Shown: in pieces, positions 51,789 through 61,193 of the stretch | Layout: every line of letters starts with the position of its first letter | How positions within the stretch are numbered: position 1 is the stretch's first letter | From: UBA1563 sp041667115 | Lineage (GTDB): Bacteria; Bacteroidota; Ignavibacteria; Ignavibacteriales; Ignavibacteriaceae | NCBI GenBank assembly: GCA_041667115.1 | Contig: JBAYFO010000011.1 | Span: 1-64,000, forward strand | Direction of reading: 5' to 3' | Length of the DNA: 64,000 nt | Made by a program: the position numbers and the translations under genes | The notes under the pieces: model-generated | Told to the model about the DNA's origin: nothing | Seen by the model: only the letters and a program-made list of their open reading frames with translations | The model's database searches: none

Positions 51789-53102
51789 ATGAAAAAATTA
51801 TTATATAGCTTTTGTATACTCTTTGTAACGCTCTCAACGTTTACAAGCGCGCAAAAAGTATTTCATGCAAAAATTGAAGGGGAGATCGATCTGGGATTAG
51901 CTCCCTTTGTAAGAAGAGTAATTTCCGAAGCGGAAGCGCAAAACGCACAAGCCGTGGTTTTTGAAATTAACACATTCGGCGGTAGAGTTGATGCAGCAAC
52001 ACAAATTAAAGATGCCATCCTTGAAAGTAAAGTTTTAACAATTGCTTTTGTAAAAAACCGTGCGATATCGGCAGGAGCGTTAATCACCCTTTCGTGTAAA
52101 AAAATTGCAATGGCTCCCGGTAGTTCTATCGGCGCTACTACGGTAGTGGATCAATCCGGACAGAAACAATCCGAGAAATATCAATCCTACATGCGTTCCG
52201 AAATGCGCTCTACCGCAGAAAAAAACGGAAGAAGGACGGACATTGCCGAAGCGATGGTTGACGAACGAGTTATTATCCCCGGTGTTGACGATAGTACAAC
52301 ACTGGTAACCTTAACTTCTGCCGAAGCGCTAAAGTATCACATCTCCGATACCACCGCTGCAAGTCTTTCAGAAGTGTTGGCTGCATTTGATATACACAAC
52401 GCAGTTATAGTAGAAGCAAGATCAAATTGGGCGGAGGAATTTGTCAGTTTTCTTAATAATCCTGTTGTCTCTTCCTTGCTTATCATGATCGGGTTGGTTG
52501 GACTTTACACCGAAATCAAAACGCCCGGTTGGGGTTTCGCGGGAACCATTTCTCTAATCGCATTGGCGCTCTTCTTCGGTTCTTCTTTCATTTTACAGAT
52601 CGCTTCAATATTTCAAATATTATTATTTGTGATCGGAATAATCTTACTCATTCTGGAAATATTTGTGATCCCCGGTTTTGGCATTACCGGCATTGCGGGA
52701 ATTATATTAGTGATCGGTTCGATCTTCTTCTCGCTGTTTAATGCGGAATTTTATTTTGATTCGAATATTCTATTTACCGCAATTATCCAACTCGGTACAG
52801 CCGTTTTCTCTTCAGTCGTTATCATGTTTTTGTTGGTGAAATATCTTCCCAAGTCAACCACTTTTCATAGATTAGTTCTTTCGGACGAGAATGCATCTCA
52901 AAATGGTTTTAGCGCACATCCTTCTTATGAAATTCTTTTAAATGAAACGGGAGAAGCTTTTACAACACTTCGCCCTGCCGGAACAGCCATAATTAACGGG
53001 CAGCGTTATGATGTAGTTACCGCGGGAGATTTTATTGAAAGAGGCTCGCAGATAAAAGTTATTAAAGTTGAAGGAATGAGGATTGTCGTTCAAAAAATTT
53101 AG
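51789..53102 (+). CDS. NfeD-type membrane serine protease (ClpP-fold)
   Basis: A 437-residue protein from the ATG at 51789 (a TTG two codons earlier is possible). It has a signal peptide (LYSFCILFVTLSTFTSAQ) and an N-terminal ClpP-like protease domain with GGRVDAATQIKDAI, the catalytic serine in AISAGALITLSC and GSSIGATTVV. Four or five membrane helices follow from about residue 225, and a C-terminal NfeD OB-like domain ends the chain (GEAFTTLRPAGTAII ... VEGMRIVV). Long-form NfeD proteins pair with stomatin-like proteins and are thought to process membrane proteins; no stomatin gene is adjacent. It stands alone at the edge of the defence island. Confidence 0.9.
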   Translation: MKKLLYSFCILFVTLSTFTSAQKVFHAKIEGEIDLGLAPFVRRVISEAEAQNAQAVVFEINTFGGRVDAATQIKDAILESKVLTIAFVKNRAISAGALITLSCKKIAMAPGSSIGATTVVDQSGQKQSEKYQSYMRSEMRSTAEKNGRRTDIAEAMVDERVIIPGVDDSTTLVTLTSAEALKYHISDTTAASLSEVLAAFDIHNAVIVEARSNWAEEFVSFLNNPVVSSLLIMIGLVGLYTEIKTPGWGFAGTISLIALALFFGSSFILQIASIFQILLFVIGIILLILEIFVIPGFGITGIAGIILVIGSIFFSLFNAEFYFDSNILFTAIIQLGTAVFSSVVIMFLLVKYLPKSTTFHRLVLSDENASQNGFSAHPSYEILLNETGEAFTTLRPAGTAIINGQRYDVVTAGDFIERGSQIKVIKVEGMRIVVQKI

Positions 53103-53196
53103 GGGAAAAGTTAAGTGGTAGTTTGTAATTTCAAAATTGGAATGGTATTTATTATCTATTATAATATTCAAGCAGTAATACTCAAGGAGCACTTTC

Positions 53197-55299
53197 ATGA
53201 AATTAATTTTCAGCGTTTTTCTATTTACAATACTATGCGCGTTCACTATGCAATCGGATAAAAATAAAGTGGACAATCCGTTTTTCCACGAATGGAAAAC
53301 TCCCTTCGGGACACCCCCTTTCAACGAGATAAAAGATGAACATTTCATGCCCGCTTATGAAGAAGGGATGAAGCAACAAGTAGCCGAAGTTGAACAAATC
53401 ATCAACAACAAAGAAAAAGCGACATTCAAAAATACTATTGAAGCATTTGAAAAGAGCGGAAAACTTTTCACCAAAGTTAATAACGTCTTTAACGGGTTGA
53501 ACGGCGCAAACACTAATCCTAAGCTTCAAGAAATTGCACAAATAACCGCCCCCCTGATCTCAAAACATTTCGATGAGATTTATCTGAATGAAAAATTCTT
53601 TGATCGCGTGAAAAGTATTTATCAGGAAAAGGATAAACTTAATCTTACAACCGAACAAAAAGTAGTTCTTGAACATTATTATAAAGATTTTGTTCGAGGC
53701 GGTGCTAACCTTAATAAAGCGGATAAAGAAAAGTTTAAAAAGATAAATGAAGAACTCTCGCTCCTCGGCGTAAAGTTTGGTGAAAACATATTGAAAGAAT
53801 CCAATGCTATCGGTTTGGTGATAGATAAGAAAGAAGACCTCGCCGGATTGCCCGAAGGTGTTATCCAAGGTGCTGCAGAAACCGCAAAAGCAAAAGGTCT
53901 TGACGGCAAGTGGGCATTTACACTGCAGCGACCAAGCTTTACTCCATTCCTTCAATATTCTCCCAAAAGAGAGCTTAGAGAAAAATTATTTAAAGCATAC
54001 ATCACCCGCGGAAATAATAATAACGAGTTGGATACGAAAAAGATTCTAACAAAAATGGCTTCTTTGCGTGTTGAAAAAGCTGCTTTATTAGGATATAAAA
54101 CCTACGCTGATTTCAGATTAGAAATTAATATGGCGAAGAATCCGGAAAATGTTTACAAATTTCTGAATGATTTATGGAAACCTTCTTTGCACAAAGCCGG
54201 TGAAGAAGTAGCCGATATGCAAAAGATGATCGATGCGGAAGGGGGAAATTTTAAACTTCAGCCGTGGGATTGGTGGTACTATTCGGAAAAAGTGAGAAAT
54301 GAAAAGTATGCGCTCGATGGAGAAATGCTGCGTCCTTATTTCAAACTTGAAAATGTAATTGCCGGGGCGTTTGGTGTTGCAACAAAACTGTATGGGTTTC
54401 AATTCGTCGAGCTAAAAAATATTCCCGTTTATCATCCTGATGTAAAAGTTTTTGAGGTGAAAGAAGCTAACGGCAAGCACGTTGGGATTTTATACACTGA
54501 CTATTTCCCGCGAGATAGTAAACGCAGCGGCGCGTGGATGAGTGAGTTTACAAGTCAATCCAATATCGATGGGAAATTTATTTCCCCAATAATTTATAAC
54601 GTTGGTAATTTTACAAAACCTACGGCAGATAAACCTGCGCTCTTAAGCTTTGATGATGTTAACACCTTGTTTCATGAGTTCGGTCATGCGTTGCACTATT
54701 TGATTGCCACTTCGGTTTATCCTTCGGGTAAAAGAGTTCCGGTGGATTTTGTTGAATTGCCTTCACAGGTTATGGAAAACTGGGCATCCGATCCGGTAGT
54801 TTTAAAAATGTATGCAAAGCATTATCTGACCGGAGAACCGATGCCGGATGCATTGATCAATAAAATTGTTACCGCCGGGCATTTCAATCAAGGATTTGAA
54901 ACAACTGAGTACTTAGCGGCATCATTGCTTGACATGGATTGGCATACCATTTCCGATACCATCGAAAGAGACCCGATCAAATTTGAAAAAGCATCTCTTT
55001 CTAAACACGGATTGATCCCCGAAATTGAATCGCGTTATCAGAGTACAAATTTCCAGCACATTTTTGCTGATGACGGCTATGCGGCTGGATATTACGGATA
55101 TGTTTGGGCTGCGGTTTTAGATGCCGATGCGTTCGCTGCTTTCAAAGAAAAGAATGATGTGTTTGATAAAACAACTGCCAAAGCATTCAGACATCTTTTG
55201 GAAAAAGCAGGGAGTGATGATCCGATGGTTCTTTACAAACAGTTTAGAGGAAGAGAACCCAAGACCGATGCATTATTAAAGAAACGCGGTTTACAATAA
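53197..55299 (+). CDS. dcp: M3-family peptidyl-dipeptidase, Dcp-like, secreted
   Basis: A 700-residue zinc metallopeptidase with a signal peptide (LIFSVFLFTILCAFTMQS). The zinc motif is HEFGH at 493-497 in LFHEFGHALHYL, and the third ligand lies in FVELPSQVMENWA. Conserved M3 features are FTSQSNIDGK, MRPYFKLENV-like (LRPYFKLENVIAGAF) and the late YAAGYYGYVWAAVLDADAFAAF. It should remove C-terminal dipeptides from peptides in the periplasm. AAGGAGC precedes the ATG. A bidirectional terminator follows 21 bp after the stop. Confidence 0.92.
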   Translation: MKLIFSVFLFTILCAFTMQSDKNKVDNPFFHEWKTPFGTPPFNEIKDEHFMPAYEEGMKQQVAEVEQIINNKEKATFKNTIEAFEKSGKLFTKVNNVFNGLNGANTNPKLQEIAQITAPLISKHFDEIYLNEKFFDRVKSIYQEKDKLNLTTEQKVVLEHYYKDFVRGGANLNKADKEKFKKINEELSLLGVKFGENILKESNAIGLVIDKKEDLAGLPEGVIQGAAETAKAKGLDGKWAFTLQRPSFTPFLQYSPKRELREKLFKAYITRGNNNNELDTKKILTKMASLRVEKAALLGYKTYADFRLEINMAKNPENVYKFLNDLWKPSLHKAGEEVADMQKMIDAEGGNFKLQPWDWWYYSEKVRNEKYALDGEMLRPYFKLENVIAGAFGVATKLYGFQFVELKNIPVYHPDVKVFEVKEANGKHVGILYTDYFPRDSKRSGAWMSEFTSQSNIDGKFISPIIYNVGNFTKPTADKPALLSFDDVNTLFHEFGHALHYLIATSVYPSGKRVPVDFVELPSQVMENWASDPVVLKMYAKHYLTGEPMPDALINKIVTAGHFNQGFETTEYLAASLLDMDWHTISDTIERDPIKFEKASLSKHGLIPEIESRYQSTNFQHIFADDGYAAGYYGYVWAAVLDADAFAAFKEKNDVFDKTTAKAFRHLLEKAGSDDPMVLYKQFRGREPKTDALLKKRGLQ

Positions 55300-55320
55300 T
55301 CACGCACAAAAGTTGAACAC

Positions 55321-55357
55321 AAAAAAGCCTAAGCAAAATTATTGCTTAGGCTTTTTT
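55321..55357. terminator. Bidirectional terminator
   Basis: AAAAAAGCCTAAGCAA and TTGCTTAGGCTTTTTT form a perfect 16-bp stem around AATTA with T runs on both strands. It lies between the convergent dcp and DUF6263-like genes and can serve both. Confidence 0.93.
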
Positions 55358-55398
55358 ATAATACAATGAGCATTATTATTGTTTGGTTCAAACAATAC

Positions 55399-56445
55399 CT
55401 ATAAAAGTTCCAGAATGTTTGTTGTCTTTGTGTACTGTCTTTGGGTAACTTTCTGCATGCCGCCCGTTCTTGAAGGAGCGTTCATGCTCATCTCTATCGT
55501 TAAATACAAATTAGTTTTTGATCTTTCAACCAATCCTTTTGACAAGTTAAAATAAATTTTTCCTTCACCCGTATACGATGGTGATTTTACCGTTACTTTT
55601 GCTTGTTTAGCTCTTTCCGAAATTTTGTATTGAGAAGCCAACCCGGCATCAATAACTGCAAGATTGTCGTCTTTATATTTTTCAAAACTTGTGATCTTGA
55701 ACTTCAACGTATTTGTCATTTCAAAGAAAGGAAGTTGAGCAGGCGGATTCGTTAACGACCAGACTGAATCTTTCTTTACTTGTTGATCGGGTAACTTTCT
55801 AAAAACTTGCGTAAGCAGCGGACGTAAAGCTCCTTCAGAAATTTGTTGCTGAAGCATTTTCTTTTCTTCTAACGAAACAGAATCTTTTAATCCTTTTAAT
55901 TCCAATATTTTATTTGCGATCCTATCGGTTCTAAAAAATTCAAGGATGTCACCTTTTGGAGAAATTCTTGCCGTGAATGGATTATTAATGATGGCTTCAT
56001 AGTCGGAGTAATTTTTTTTATCCTCTGCCGACAGTTTACTTCCTGATTGATATGTGAAAGTTTTTCCATTTCCGGAGGCATCAAGTTTAACGGAGGTGAA
56101 AGTAAACTCAATTTCCATCACTCCGTCTTTATCAACATCTTTTACCGAGAGCTTTAATAAATACGTAAGCGTTTGTTTAATTATTTGAGCGATGGAAGTA
56201 TCCGCCTTAATTGATTGATTATCATCGGTTATGCTGGTTAAACGGTATTGATAATCGTTTCCTTTTTTAAGGGAATATTTCAGATCAACGGAAGAAAAAG
56301 AACCGTCGGTAATCGGAACAGTCTTAATATCTGATGAGTCAAAGGCGGTAGATAAAGTCTTTCCTTCTTTTTTCGGGTCTTCATTTTTATTACAGCCGAT
56401 AAAAAGCGGAAGAAGGAGCAGCGTGAGAACAAATAGTTTTTTCAT
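55399..56445 (-). CDS. DUF6263-like lipoprotein
   Basis: A 348-residue protein with a lipoprotein signal (LFVLTLLLLPLFIGC-N, lipid cysteine about 18) followed by a charged linker. The body is beta-rich, with VDLKYSLKKGNDYQYRLTS near the start and a central LKLSVKDVDKDGVMEIEFTF. Together these resemble DUF6263 proteins, lipoproteins of Bacteroidota of unknown function. It would face the periplasm or surface. It is the last gene of the minus-strand run, 9 bp after the second NamZ gene, so it may assist wall turnover. The family call is tentative. Confidence 0.6.
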   Translation of the reverse strand: MKKLFVLTLLLLPLFIGCNKNEDPKKEGKTLSTAFDSSDIKTVPITDGSFSSVDLKYSLKKGNDYQYRLTSITDDNQSIKADTSIAQIIKQTLTYLLKLSVKDVDKDGVMEIEFTFTSVKLDASGNGKTFTYQSGSKLSAEDKKNYSDYEAIINNPFTARISPKGDILEFFRTDRIANKILELKGLKDSVSLEEKKMLQQQISEGALRPLLTQVFRKLPDQQVKKDSVWSLTNPPAQLPFFEMTNTLKFKITSFEKYKDDNLAVIDAGLASQYKISERAKQAKVTVKSPSYTGEGKIYFNLSKGLVERSKTNLYLTIEMSMNAPSRTGGMQKVTQRQYTKTTNILELL

Positions 56446-56454
56446 TAGAATCCT

Positions 56455-57696
56455 TTAATAAAGTAAGTATTTTTTTCTTGTTTCTTTGAACTTGGCAAGC
56501 TCCTTTTGATAGGACTTATAAATTTTAGTTGGAGCAACATTCTGTAGAATCTGTTTTCTTATCTTTGTATCTCCTGAAAGAAGATCAATCGATTTTTCTT
56601 TAAACGAAAATTCTTTTGGATATAGTTTATGTAAAACCGAAAGTAACGCAATCCCGAATTTTACAGATTCAACTTTTCTTTTATCAGTTACTTTTATTGC
56701 AATACCGCTGCAAAGTTTTCCTTCATACTTAGGATTGACGGCTACATTAGGAATATCTTGCGGGGTAAAAGAAGTTTCTTTAAAAGAAAGTCCCTTAAAT
56801 TTATAAACTTGTAATGCTTTAACCAATTTCTTTCCATTTATAAACGGAGCCCCAATTGTTAGAAAGGGTAGTTCTGTTCCTCTTCCTTCGGAAATGTTTG
56901 TTCCTTCAATCAAACAAGTTCCCGGGTAGAGGAGGGCAGTGTTTAAGTCAGTAATGTTTGGAGATGGTTTTATCCAGGGGAGATTTAAATCATCATAAAA
57001 ATAAGTTCGCTTCCAATTTTTTATCTTCAAGACAGTCAGATCTGCGTGGAGATTATTTCCCAGAAGATGCTCTTCATTAAAATAATTTGCGAGTTCACCG
57101 AATGTCATTCCGTGCGCGATTGGAATAGGAGCAATTCCGACAAACGAACTTAATGAATCTTGACGGATAGGTCCGTCAACATAAACTCCACCAATCGGGT
57201 TAGGTCTATCCAGCACGAGAATCGGGATATGATTTTCAGCCGCTGCTTGAATAGTATAATAAAGGGTAGAAAGATAGGTGTAAAAACGGGCACCGACATC
57301 CTGCATATCAAACAAAAGTAAATTTACATTTTTCAACATTTCTTTTGTAGGTTTTTTATCTTTTCCATACAAAGAATAAATTGGCGCTTGGGTTTTTTCA
57401 TCAATAAAATTTTCAACCTTTTCTCCCGCTTGCGCTTGACCGCGGAGTCCATGTTCGGGGCCGAATAATGCGGTAATCTTAATTCTGTACTCTGATGAGT
57501 AAAGAGCGTCAATGAGATGTTTCCCGTTGCTTAATACCGCAGTGTGGTTTGTAACTATCCCGAGATTTCTTCCTTCAACAAAATCAGGATATTCGGAAAG
57601 GATAAGATCGGCACCGGTAACAATATTGACCTTTGTTGATTGTCCAAAATTTGTTTGTAGTAGAAAAAGCGCGACGAGCATTAATTTATAAATCAT
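56455..57696 (-). CDS. namZ: Exo-beta-N-acetylmuramidase NamZ family protein (DUF1343), copy 2
   Basis: A 413-residue protein with a signal peptide (LMLVALFLLQTNFG) and all NamZ blocks: GRNLGIVTNHTAVL, LFGPEHGLRGQAQAG, APIYSLYGKDKKPT, LFDMQDVGARFYTYLSTL, VLDRPNPIGG and LNLPWIKPSPNI. It shares the fold and blocks with copy 1 at 12968 but clearly differs in sequence, so the two are old paralogues rather than a recent duplication. It should release MurNAc from peptidoglycan pieces. The start overlaps the NUDIX gene's end by 11 bp. Two paralogues 43 kb apart suggest different substrates or timing. Confidence 0.85.
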   Translation of the reverse strand: MIYKLMLVALFLLQTNFGQSTKVNIVTGADLILSEYPDFVEGRNLGIVTNHTAVLSNGKHLIDALYSSEYRIKITALFGPEHGLRGQAQAGEKVENFIDEKTQAPIYSLYGKDKKPTKEMLKNVNLLLFDMQDVGARFYTYLSTLYYTIQAAAENHIPILVLDRPNPIGGVYVDGPIRQDSLSSFVGIAPIPIAHGMTFGELANYFNEEHLLGNNLHADLTVLKIKNWKRTYFYDDLNLPWIKPSPNITDLNTALLYPGTCLIEGTNISEGRGTELPFLTIGAPFINGKKLVKALQVYKFKGLSFKETSFTPQDIPNVAVNPKYEGKLCSGIAIKVTDKRKVESVKFGIALLSVLHKLYPKEFSFKEKSIDLLSGDTKIRKQILQNVAPTKIYKSYQKELAKFKETRKKYLLY

Positions 57697-58225
57697 TTTT
57701 AAAATGTCTCCTTGCCAGCGACCATGCCGCTAAAGTTAATCCATCCCAAATAATATTTTTATTGATCATTTCTTCAATTTCTTTTGGAGCTAATTCCAAT
57801 AATTCAAATTCTTCCGTTACGTCTTTCGGAAGGGGAGAAGAAAATAAATCTTTTGCGAGAAACACTTTAGAGATTTCATCTGCCGCACCCGTAAAAGGGG
57901 CAAATTCTCCAATCTCTAAAATTGATGATGCAGAAAATCCGGTTTCTTCCCGAAGTTCTTTTAAAGCATTTTCGTTATAAGAGATTCCTTCTTCCATTCC
58001 GCCACACGGAAACTCGATACTTTCACGTTCATTTAAATAACGGTACTGTTTTACCATCAAAATATTTTTTGCGGAAGTTACAGGAATAATCATTGATGAA
58101 CCGGCCGTGTGAACGTAATGATACACACCGCTTCTCCCGTTTTCTAATTGAAATTCATCGATCCGGTAGCTCCAATGATCATTTTGGAATTTGGTTTGTG
58201 AAGAGATTTTTTGCCAGTGGAGCAA
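57686..58225 (-). CDS. NUDIX hydrolase, ADP-ribose pyrophosphatase-like
   Basis: A 179-residue protein of the ADP-ribose pyrophosphatase branch: VKQYRYLNERESIEFPCGG leads into the Nudix box GGMEEGISYNENALKELREE (residues 75-94, continuing TGF). The box keeps the metal-binding KELREE glutamates. The usual glutamate at box position 7 is isoleucine and the usual arginine at position 15 is lysine, so activity may be modified. It would cleave ADP-ribose or another nucleotide sugar. It starts 2 bp after the ndk stop and its 3' end overlaps the NamZ gene. Confidence 0.82.
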   Translation of the reverse strand: MLHWQKISSQTKFQNDHWSYRIDEFQLENGRSGVYHYVHTAGSSMIIPVTSAKNILMVKQYRYLNERESIEFPCGGMEEGISYNENALKELREETGFSASSILEIGEFAPFTGAADEISKVFLAKDLFSSPLPKDVTEEFELLELAPKEIEEMINKNIIWDGLTLAAWSLARRHFKNDL

Positions 58226-58227
58226 TG

Positions 58228-58659
58228 TTAATCTATATAATTGTTTAATAATTCTTGTCTTGAGAAAAAATGGGCAATTTCAATTGCAGCATTTTCATCA
58301 GAGTCGGAGCCATGCACGGCATTTTCACTTTTGCTGTCAGCATATAATTTACGGATGGTTCCTTCCTCCGCTTCCGCCGGATCAGTGGCGCCGATAAGTT
58401 TTCGATATTCGGCTACGGCGTTTTCTTTTTCCAAAGCCAGTGCAACCACGGGACCGGAAATCATGAATGCAACTAAGTCGTTATAAAACGGACGTTCCCT
58501 ATGCACTTCATAGAATCCTTGAGCTGATTCCTTTGATAGTTTTGTCATTTTCATCGCTTTAATTTTGAAACCGGCTTCGGTGAATTTTGTTATTATTTGT
58601 CCAACTAGATTTTTTTTTACTGCATCAGGTTTTATCATTGCAAAGGTTTTATTCGTCAT
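58228..58659 (-). CDS. ndk: Nucleoside diphosphate kinase
   Basis: A 143-residue protein of standard length with [17 protein letters not shown] at the start, the phosphohistidine H116 in [17 protein letters not shown], and [13 protein letters not shown]. It balances NTP pools by transferring phosphate from ATP. It lies 90 bp downstream of sucD on the minus strand, a common pairing because succinyl-CoA synthetase supplies the NTP. The NUDIX gene is coupled behind it. Confidence 0.96.
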   Translation of the reverse strand: MTNKTFAMIKPDAVKKNLVGQIITKFTEAGFKIKAMKMTKLSKESAQGFYEVHRERPFYNDLVAFMISGPVVALALEKENAVAEYRKLIGATDPAEAEEGTIRKLYADSKSENAVHGSDSDENAAIEIAHFFSRQELLNNYID

Positions 58660-58749
58660 TTACTTTCCATTACTGGTGAATATAAAATTGCGTCATCCAG
58701 GAGTAACATGAATGACGCGTTATCAATTTTAATTTAAGATTGCTGAAAA

Positions 58750-59679
58750 CTATTTTTTTGTCTTCTGAGCCGTAGTTTTTATAGGCTTTTTATCGCCATA
58801 AAAATCTTCCAAAGCTTTTTTCATGGTGATGCCAATTTCAGCGGGACTTTCAACAACTTTGATTCCTGCTTTTTTCATAGCAGTCATTTTTTCGGCGGCA
58901 GTTCCTTTCCCACCGGAAATGATCGCACCTGCATGTCCCATTCTTCTTCCGGGAGGTGCTGTTCTTCCGGCAATAAATCCTACAACAGGTTTTTTAACAT
59001 TCTTTTTTATGAACGTAGCGGCGTCCTCTTCAGCGCTTCCACCAATTTCTCCGATCATAACAATTCCTTCGGTTCCCGGATCGTCATTAAACATCTTAAT
59101 GATGTTTATAAATTGTGAACCGATAATCGGGTCTCCACCAATCCCTACGCAGGTTGATTGTCCGATACCCAAATCGGTTAATTGTTTTACAGCTTCGTAC
59201 GTAAGTGTTCCGCTGCGCGAAACAACACCTATCTTGCCTTGTTTATGAATAAATCCGGGCATGATACCAACTTTAGCTTGTCCGGGAGAAATTACTCCAG
59301 GGCAGTTTGGTCCAATTAACACAACATCTTTATCTTTAATTGCGTTATATGTCATCGTCATATCTTTTGCGGGAATTCCTTCCGTAATACAAATGATGAC
59401 TTTTATTCCACAAGTAGCAGCTTCTAAAATAGCATCAGCCGCAAAAGCCGGGGGAACAAAAATAACCGAAGTATTTGCTTTAGCAATTTTGACAGCTTCG
59501 GCTACGGTATTAAAAATGGGGATGTCGGTATCGTCAAACTTGGTTCCGCCTTTCCCGGGAGTTACTCCGGCAACGACGTGTGTTTTGTATTCGATCATTT
59601 GTTTTGCATGAAAAGAGCCTTCGCCGCCGGTAATGCCTTGCACAACCAGCCGCGTTTTTTTATCAACAAGAATACTCAT
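58750..59679 (-). CDS. sucD: Succinyl-CoA synthetase alpha subunit
   Basis: A 309-residue protein with [21 protein letters not shown] (CoA-binding Rossmann domain), [35 protein letters not shown] and the active-site histidine in [16 protein letters not shown]. It makes succinyl-CoA reversibly with phosphorylation of ADP or GDP in the TCA cycle. The beta subunit gene sucC is not adjacent. The lysine-rich C-terminus ([10 protein letters not shown]) is longer than in the E. coli protein. The start follows AGGAAATA. Confidence 0.95.
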   Translation of the reverse strand: MSILVDKKTRLVVQGITGGEGSFHAKQMIEYKTHVVAGVTPGKGGTKFDDTDIPIFNTVAEAVKIAKANTSVIFVPPAFAADAILEAATCGIKVIICITEGIPAKDMTMTYNAIKDKDVVLIGPNCPGVISPGQAKVGIMPGFIHKQGKIGVVSRSGTLTYEAVKQLTDLGIGQSTCVGIGGDPIIGSQFINIIKMFNDDPGTEGIVMIGEIGGSAEEDAATFIKKNVKKPVVGFIAGRTAPPGRRMGHAGAIISGGKGTAAEKMTAMKKAGIKVVESPAEIGITMKKALEDFYGDKKPIKTTAQKTKK

Positions 59680-59860
59680 TATTATTTCCTTTGTTAGCTA
59701 AGATTATGATTTCCTTTATCTAAAATTACTGAATTTGCACGAAAAAACAGTCACTCTTTTTGAAAATGATTAAGAAAATCAAGTTCAGTTTCTAATCCAA
59801 CAAAAATTAGTTAATTTTAGTCCGTCCAGTTACAATCATTATAAATATTAGGAGCGCTCA

Positions 59861-61189
59861 ATGAATCTTGCTGTTGTGGGGACCGGTTATGTCGGACTTG
59901 TCTCCGGTACTTGTTTTGCTGAAATAGGAAACAATGTTATTTGTGTTGATAACCACGTAGAGAAACTTAAAAAATTAAAAAACGCCGAGGTTACTATTTA
60001 TGAACCCGGACTTGAAACAATTTTCTATAGAAATATTGCTAAAAACAGATTAGCCTTTACTGATAACTTAAAAGAAGCAGTACTTAATTCTGAAATTATC
60101 TTTCTTTGTTTACCCACTCCGCAGGGTGATGACGGTTCAGCTGATTTGCAGTATGTTCTCGGAGTTGCAGAAAGCATCGGGAAGATTTTAAAAGAAAATG
60201 ATGACAAAGATTTTAAAATTATCGTAAACAAAAGCACAGTTCCCGTTGGGACAGCAAAAAGAGTTTCCGATCAGATTGCTAAAGCCGGCGTGAAAAATTT
60301 TGATATTGTTTCAAACCCGGAATTTTTACGCGAAGGTTTTGCAGTGGATGATTTCTTGAAACCGGATAGAATTGTTATAGGCACGTCAAACGAAAATTCT
60401 ATGCAAAAAATGAAAGAGCTGTATGAACCTTTTGTTCGACAGGGTAATCCTATTCTAACTATGGATACTGCAAGTGCAGAGGTTACTAAATATGCAGCAA
60501 ATTCTTACTTGGCAATGCGCATTACATTTATGAATGAGCTTGCGAATTTCTGTGAAAAAGTTGGGGCTAACATTGACATGATCCGCCGTGGAATGGGAAC
60601 GGACAATAGAATCGGGAAAAGATTTTTATTCCCGGGAATCGGATACGGTGGTTCCTGTTTTCCGAAGGATGTAAATGCGTTGATAAAAACTTCAGAGGAA
60701 AACGGATCTCCCTTAAAAATATTAGATGTAGTTGATAAAGTAAATAAAGCTCAAAAGCTGGTGCTTGTAAATAAAGTTCTGGCTCATTTTAATAATGATA
60801 TCAAAGGGAAGCATTTTGCCGCCTGGGGATTAGCGTTCAAACCAAATACGGACGATATGCGCGAAGCTCCTTCGGTCGTTATCATAAATGAATTATTAAA
60901 GCATGGAGCAACTGTTTCGGCACATGATCCCGTTGCCGCTTCATCTTCTAAGTTTTACCTCCAGGACAGAATTACCTACGCAGAAAATGAATATGCTGCG
61001 TTAGATAATGCCGATGCACTCTTAATTTTTACCGAATGGAATGAATTTAGAAATCCCGATTTTGCAATTCTTTCAACCAAATTGAAAAATAAAGTGATCT
61101 TCGACGGAAGAAATATTTTTGAACCGTTAAAGATGAAAGAATTACATTACACCTATTATAGTATCGGTCGGGACGTAGTGAAAGGTTAA
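59861..61189 (+). CDS. ugd: UDP-glucose 6-dehydrogenase
   Basis: A 442-residue protein with an N-terminal NAD Rossmann motif (VVGTGYVGLVSGTCFAEIG), the NPEFLREG segment, the catalytic C266 in YGGSCFPKDVNAL, and the C-terminal LAFKPNTDDMREAPS. It oxidises UDP-glucose to UDP-glucuronate for surface polysaccharides. AGGAGCG precedes the ATG at ideal spacing. The gene is divergent from sucD across 181 bp, in which I see no clear promoter pair, only TAATTTTA-like fragments. It is followed after 4 bp by a hydrolase gene. Confidence 0.95.
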   Translation: MNLAVVGTGYVGLVSGTCFAEIGNNVICVDNHVEKLKKLKNAEVTIYEPGLETIFYRNIAKNRLAFTDNLKEAVLNSEIIFLCLPTPQGDDGSADLQYVLGVAESIGKILKENDDKDFKIIVNKSTVPVGTAKRVSDQIAKAGVKNFDIVSNPEFLREGFAVDDFLKPDRIVIGTSNENSMQKMKELYEPFVRQGNPILTMDTASAEVTKYAANSYLAMRITFMNELANFCEKVGANIDMIRRGMGTDNRIGKRFLFPGIGYGGSCFPKDVNALIKTSEENGSPLKILDVVDKVNKAQKLVLVNKVLAHFNNDIKGKHFAAWGLAFKPNTDDMREAPSVVIINELLKHGATVSAHDPVAASSSKFYLQDRITYAENEYAALDNADALLIFTEWNEFRNPDFAILSTKLKNKVIFDGRNIFEPLKMKELHYTYYSIGRDVVKG

Positions 61190-61193
61190 AAAA

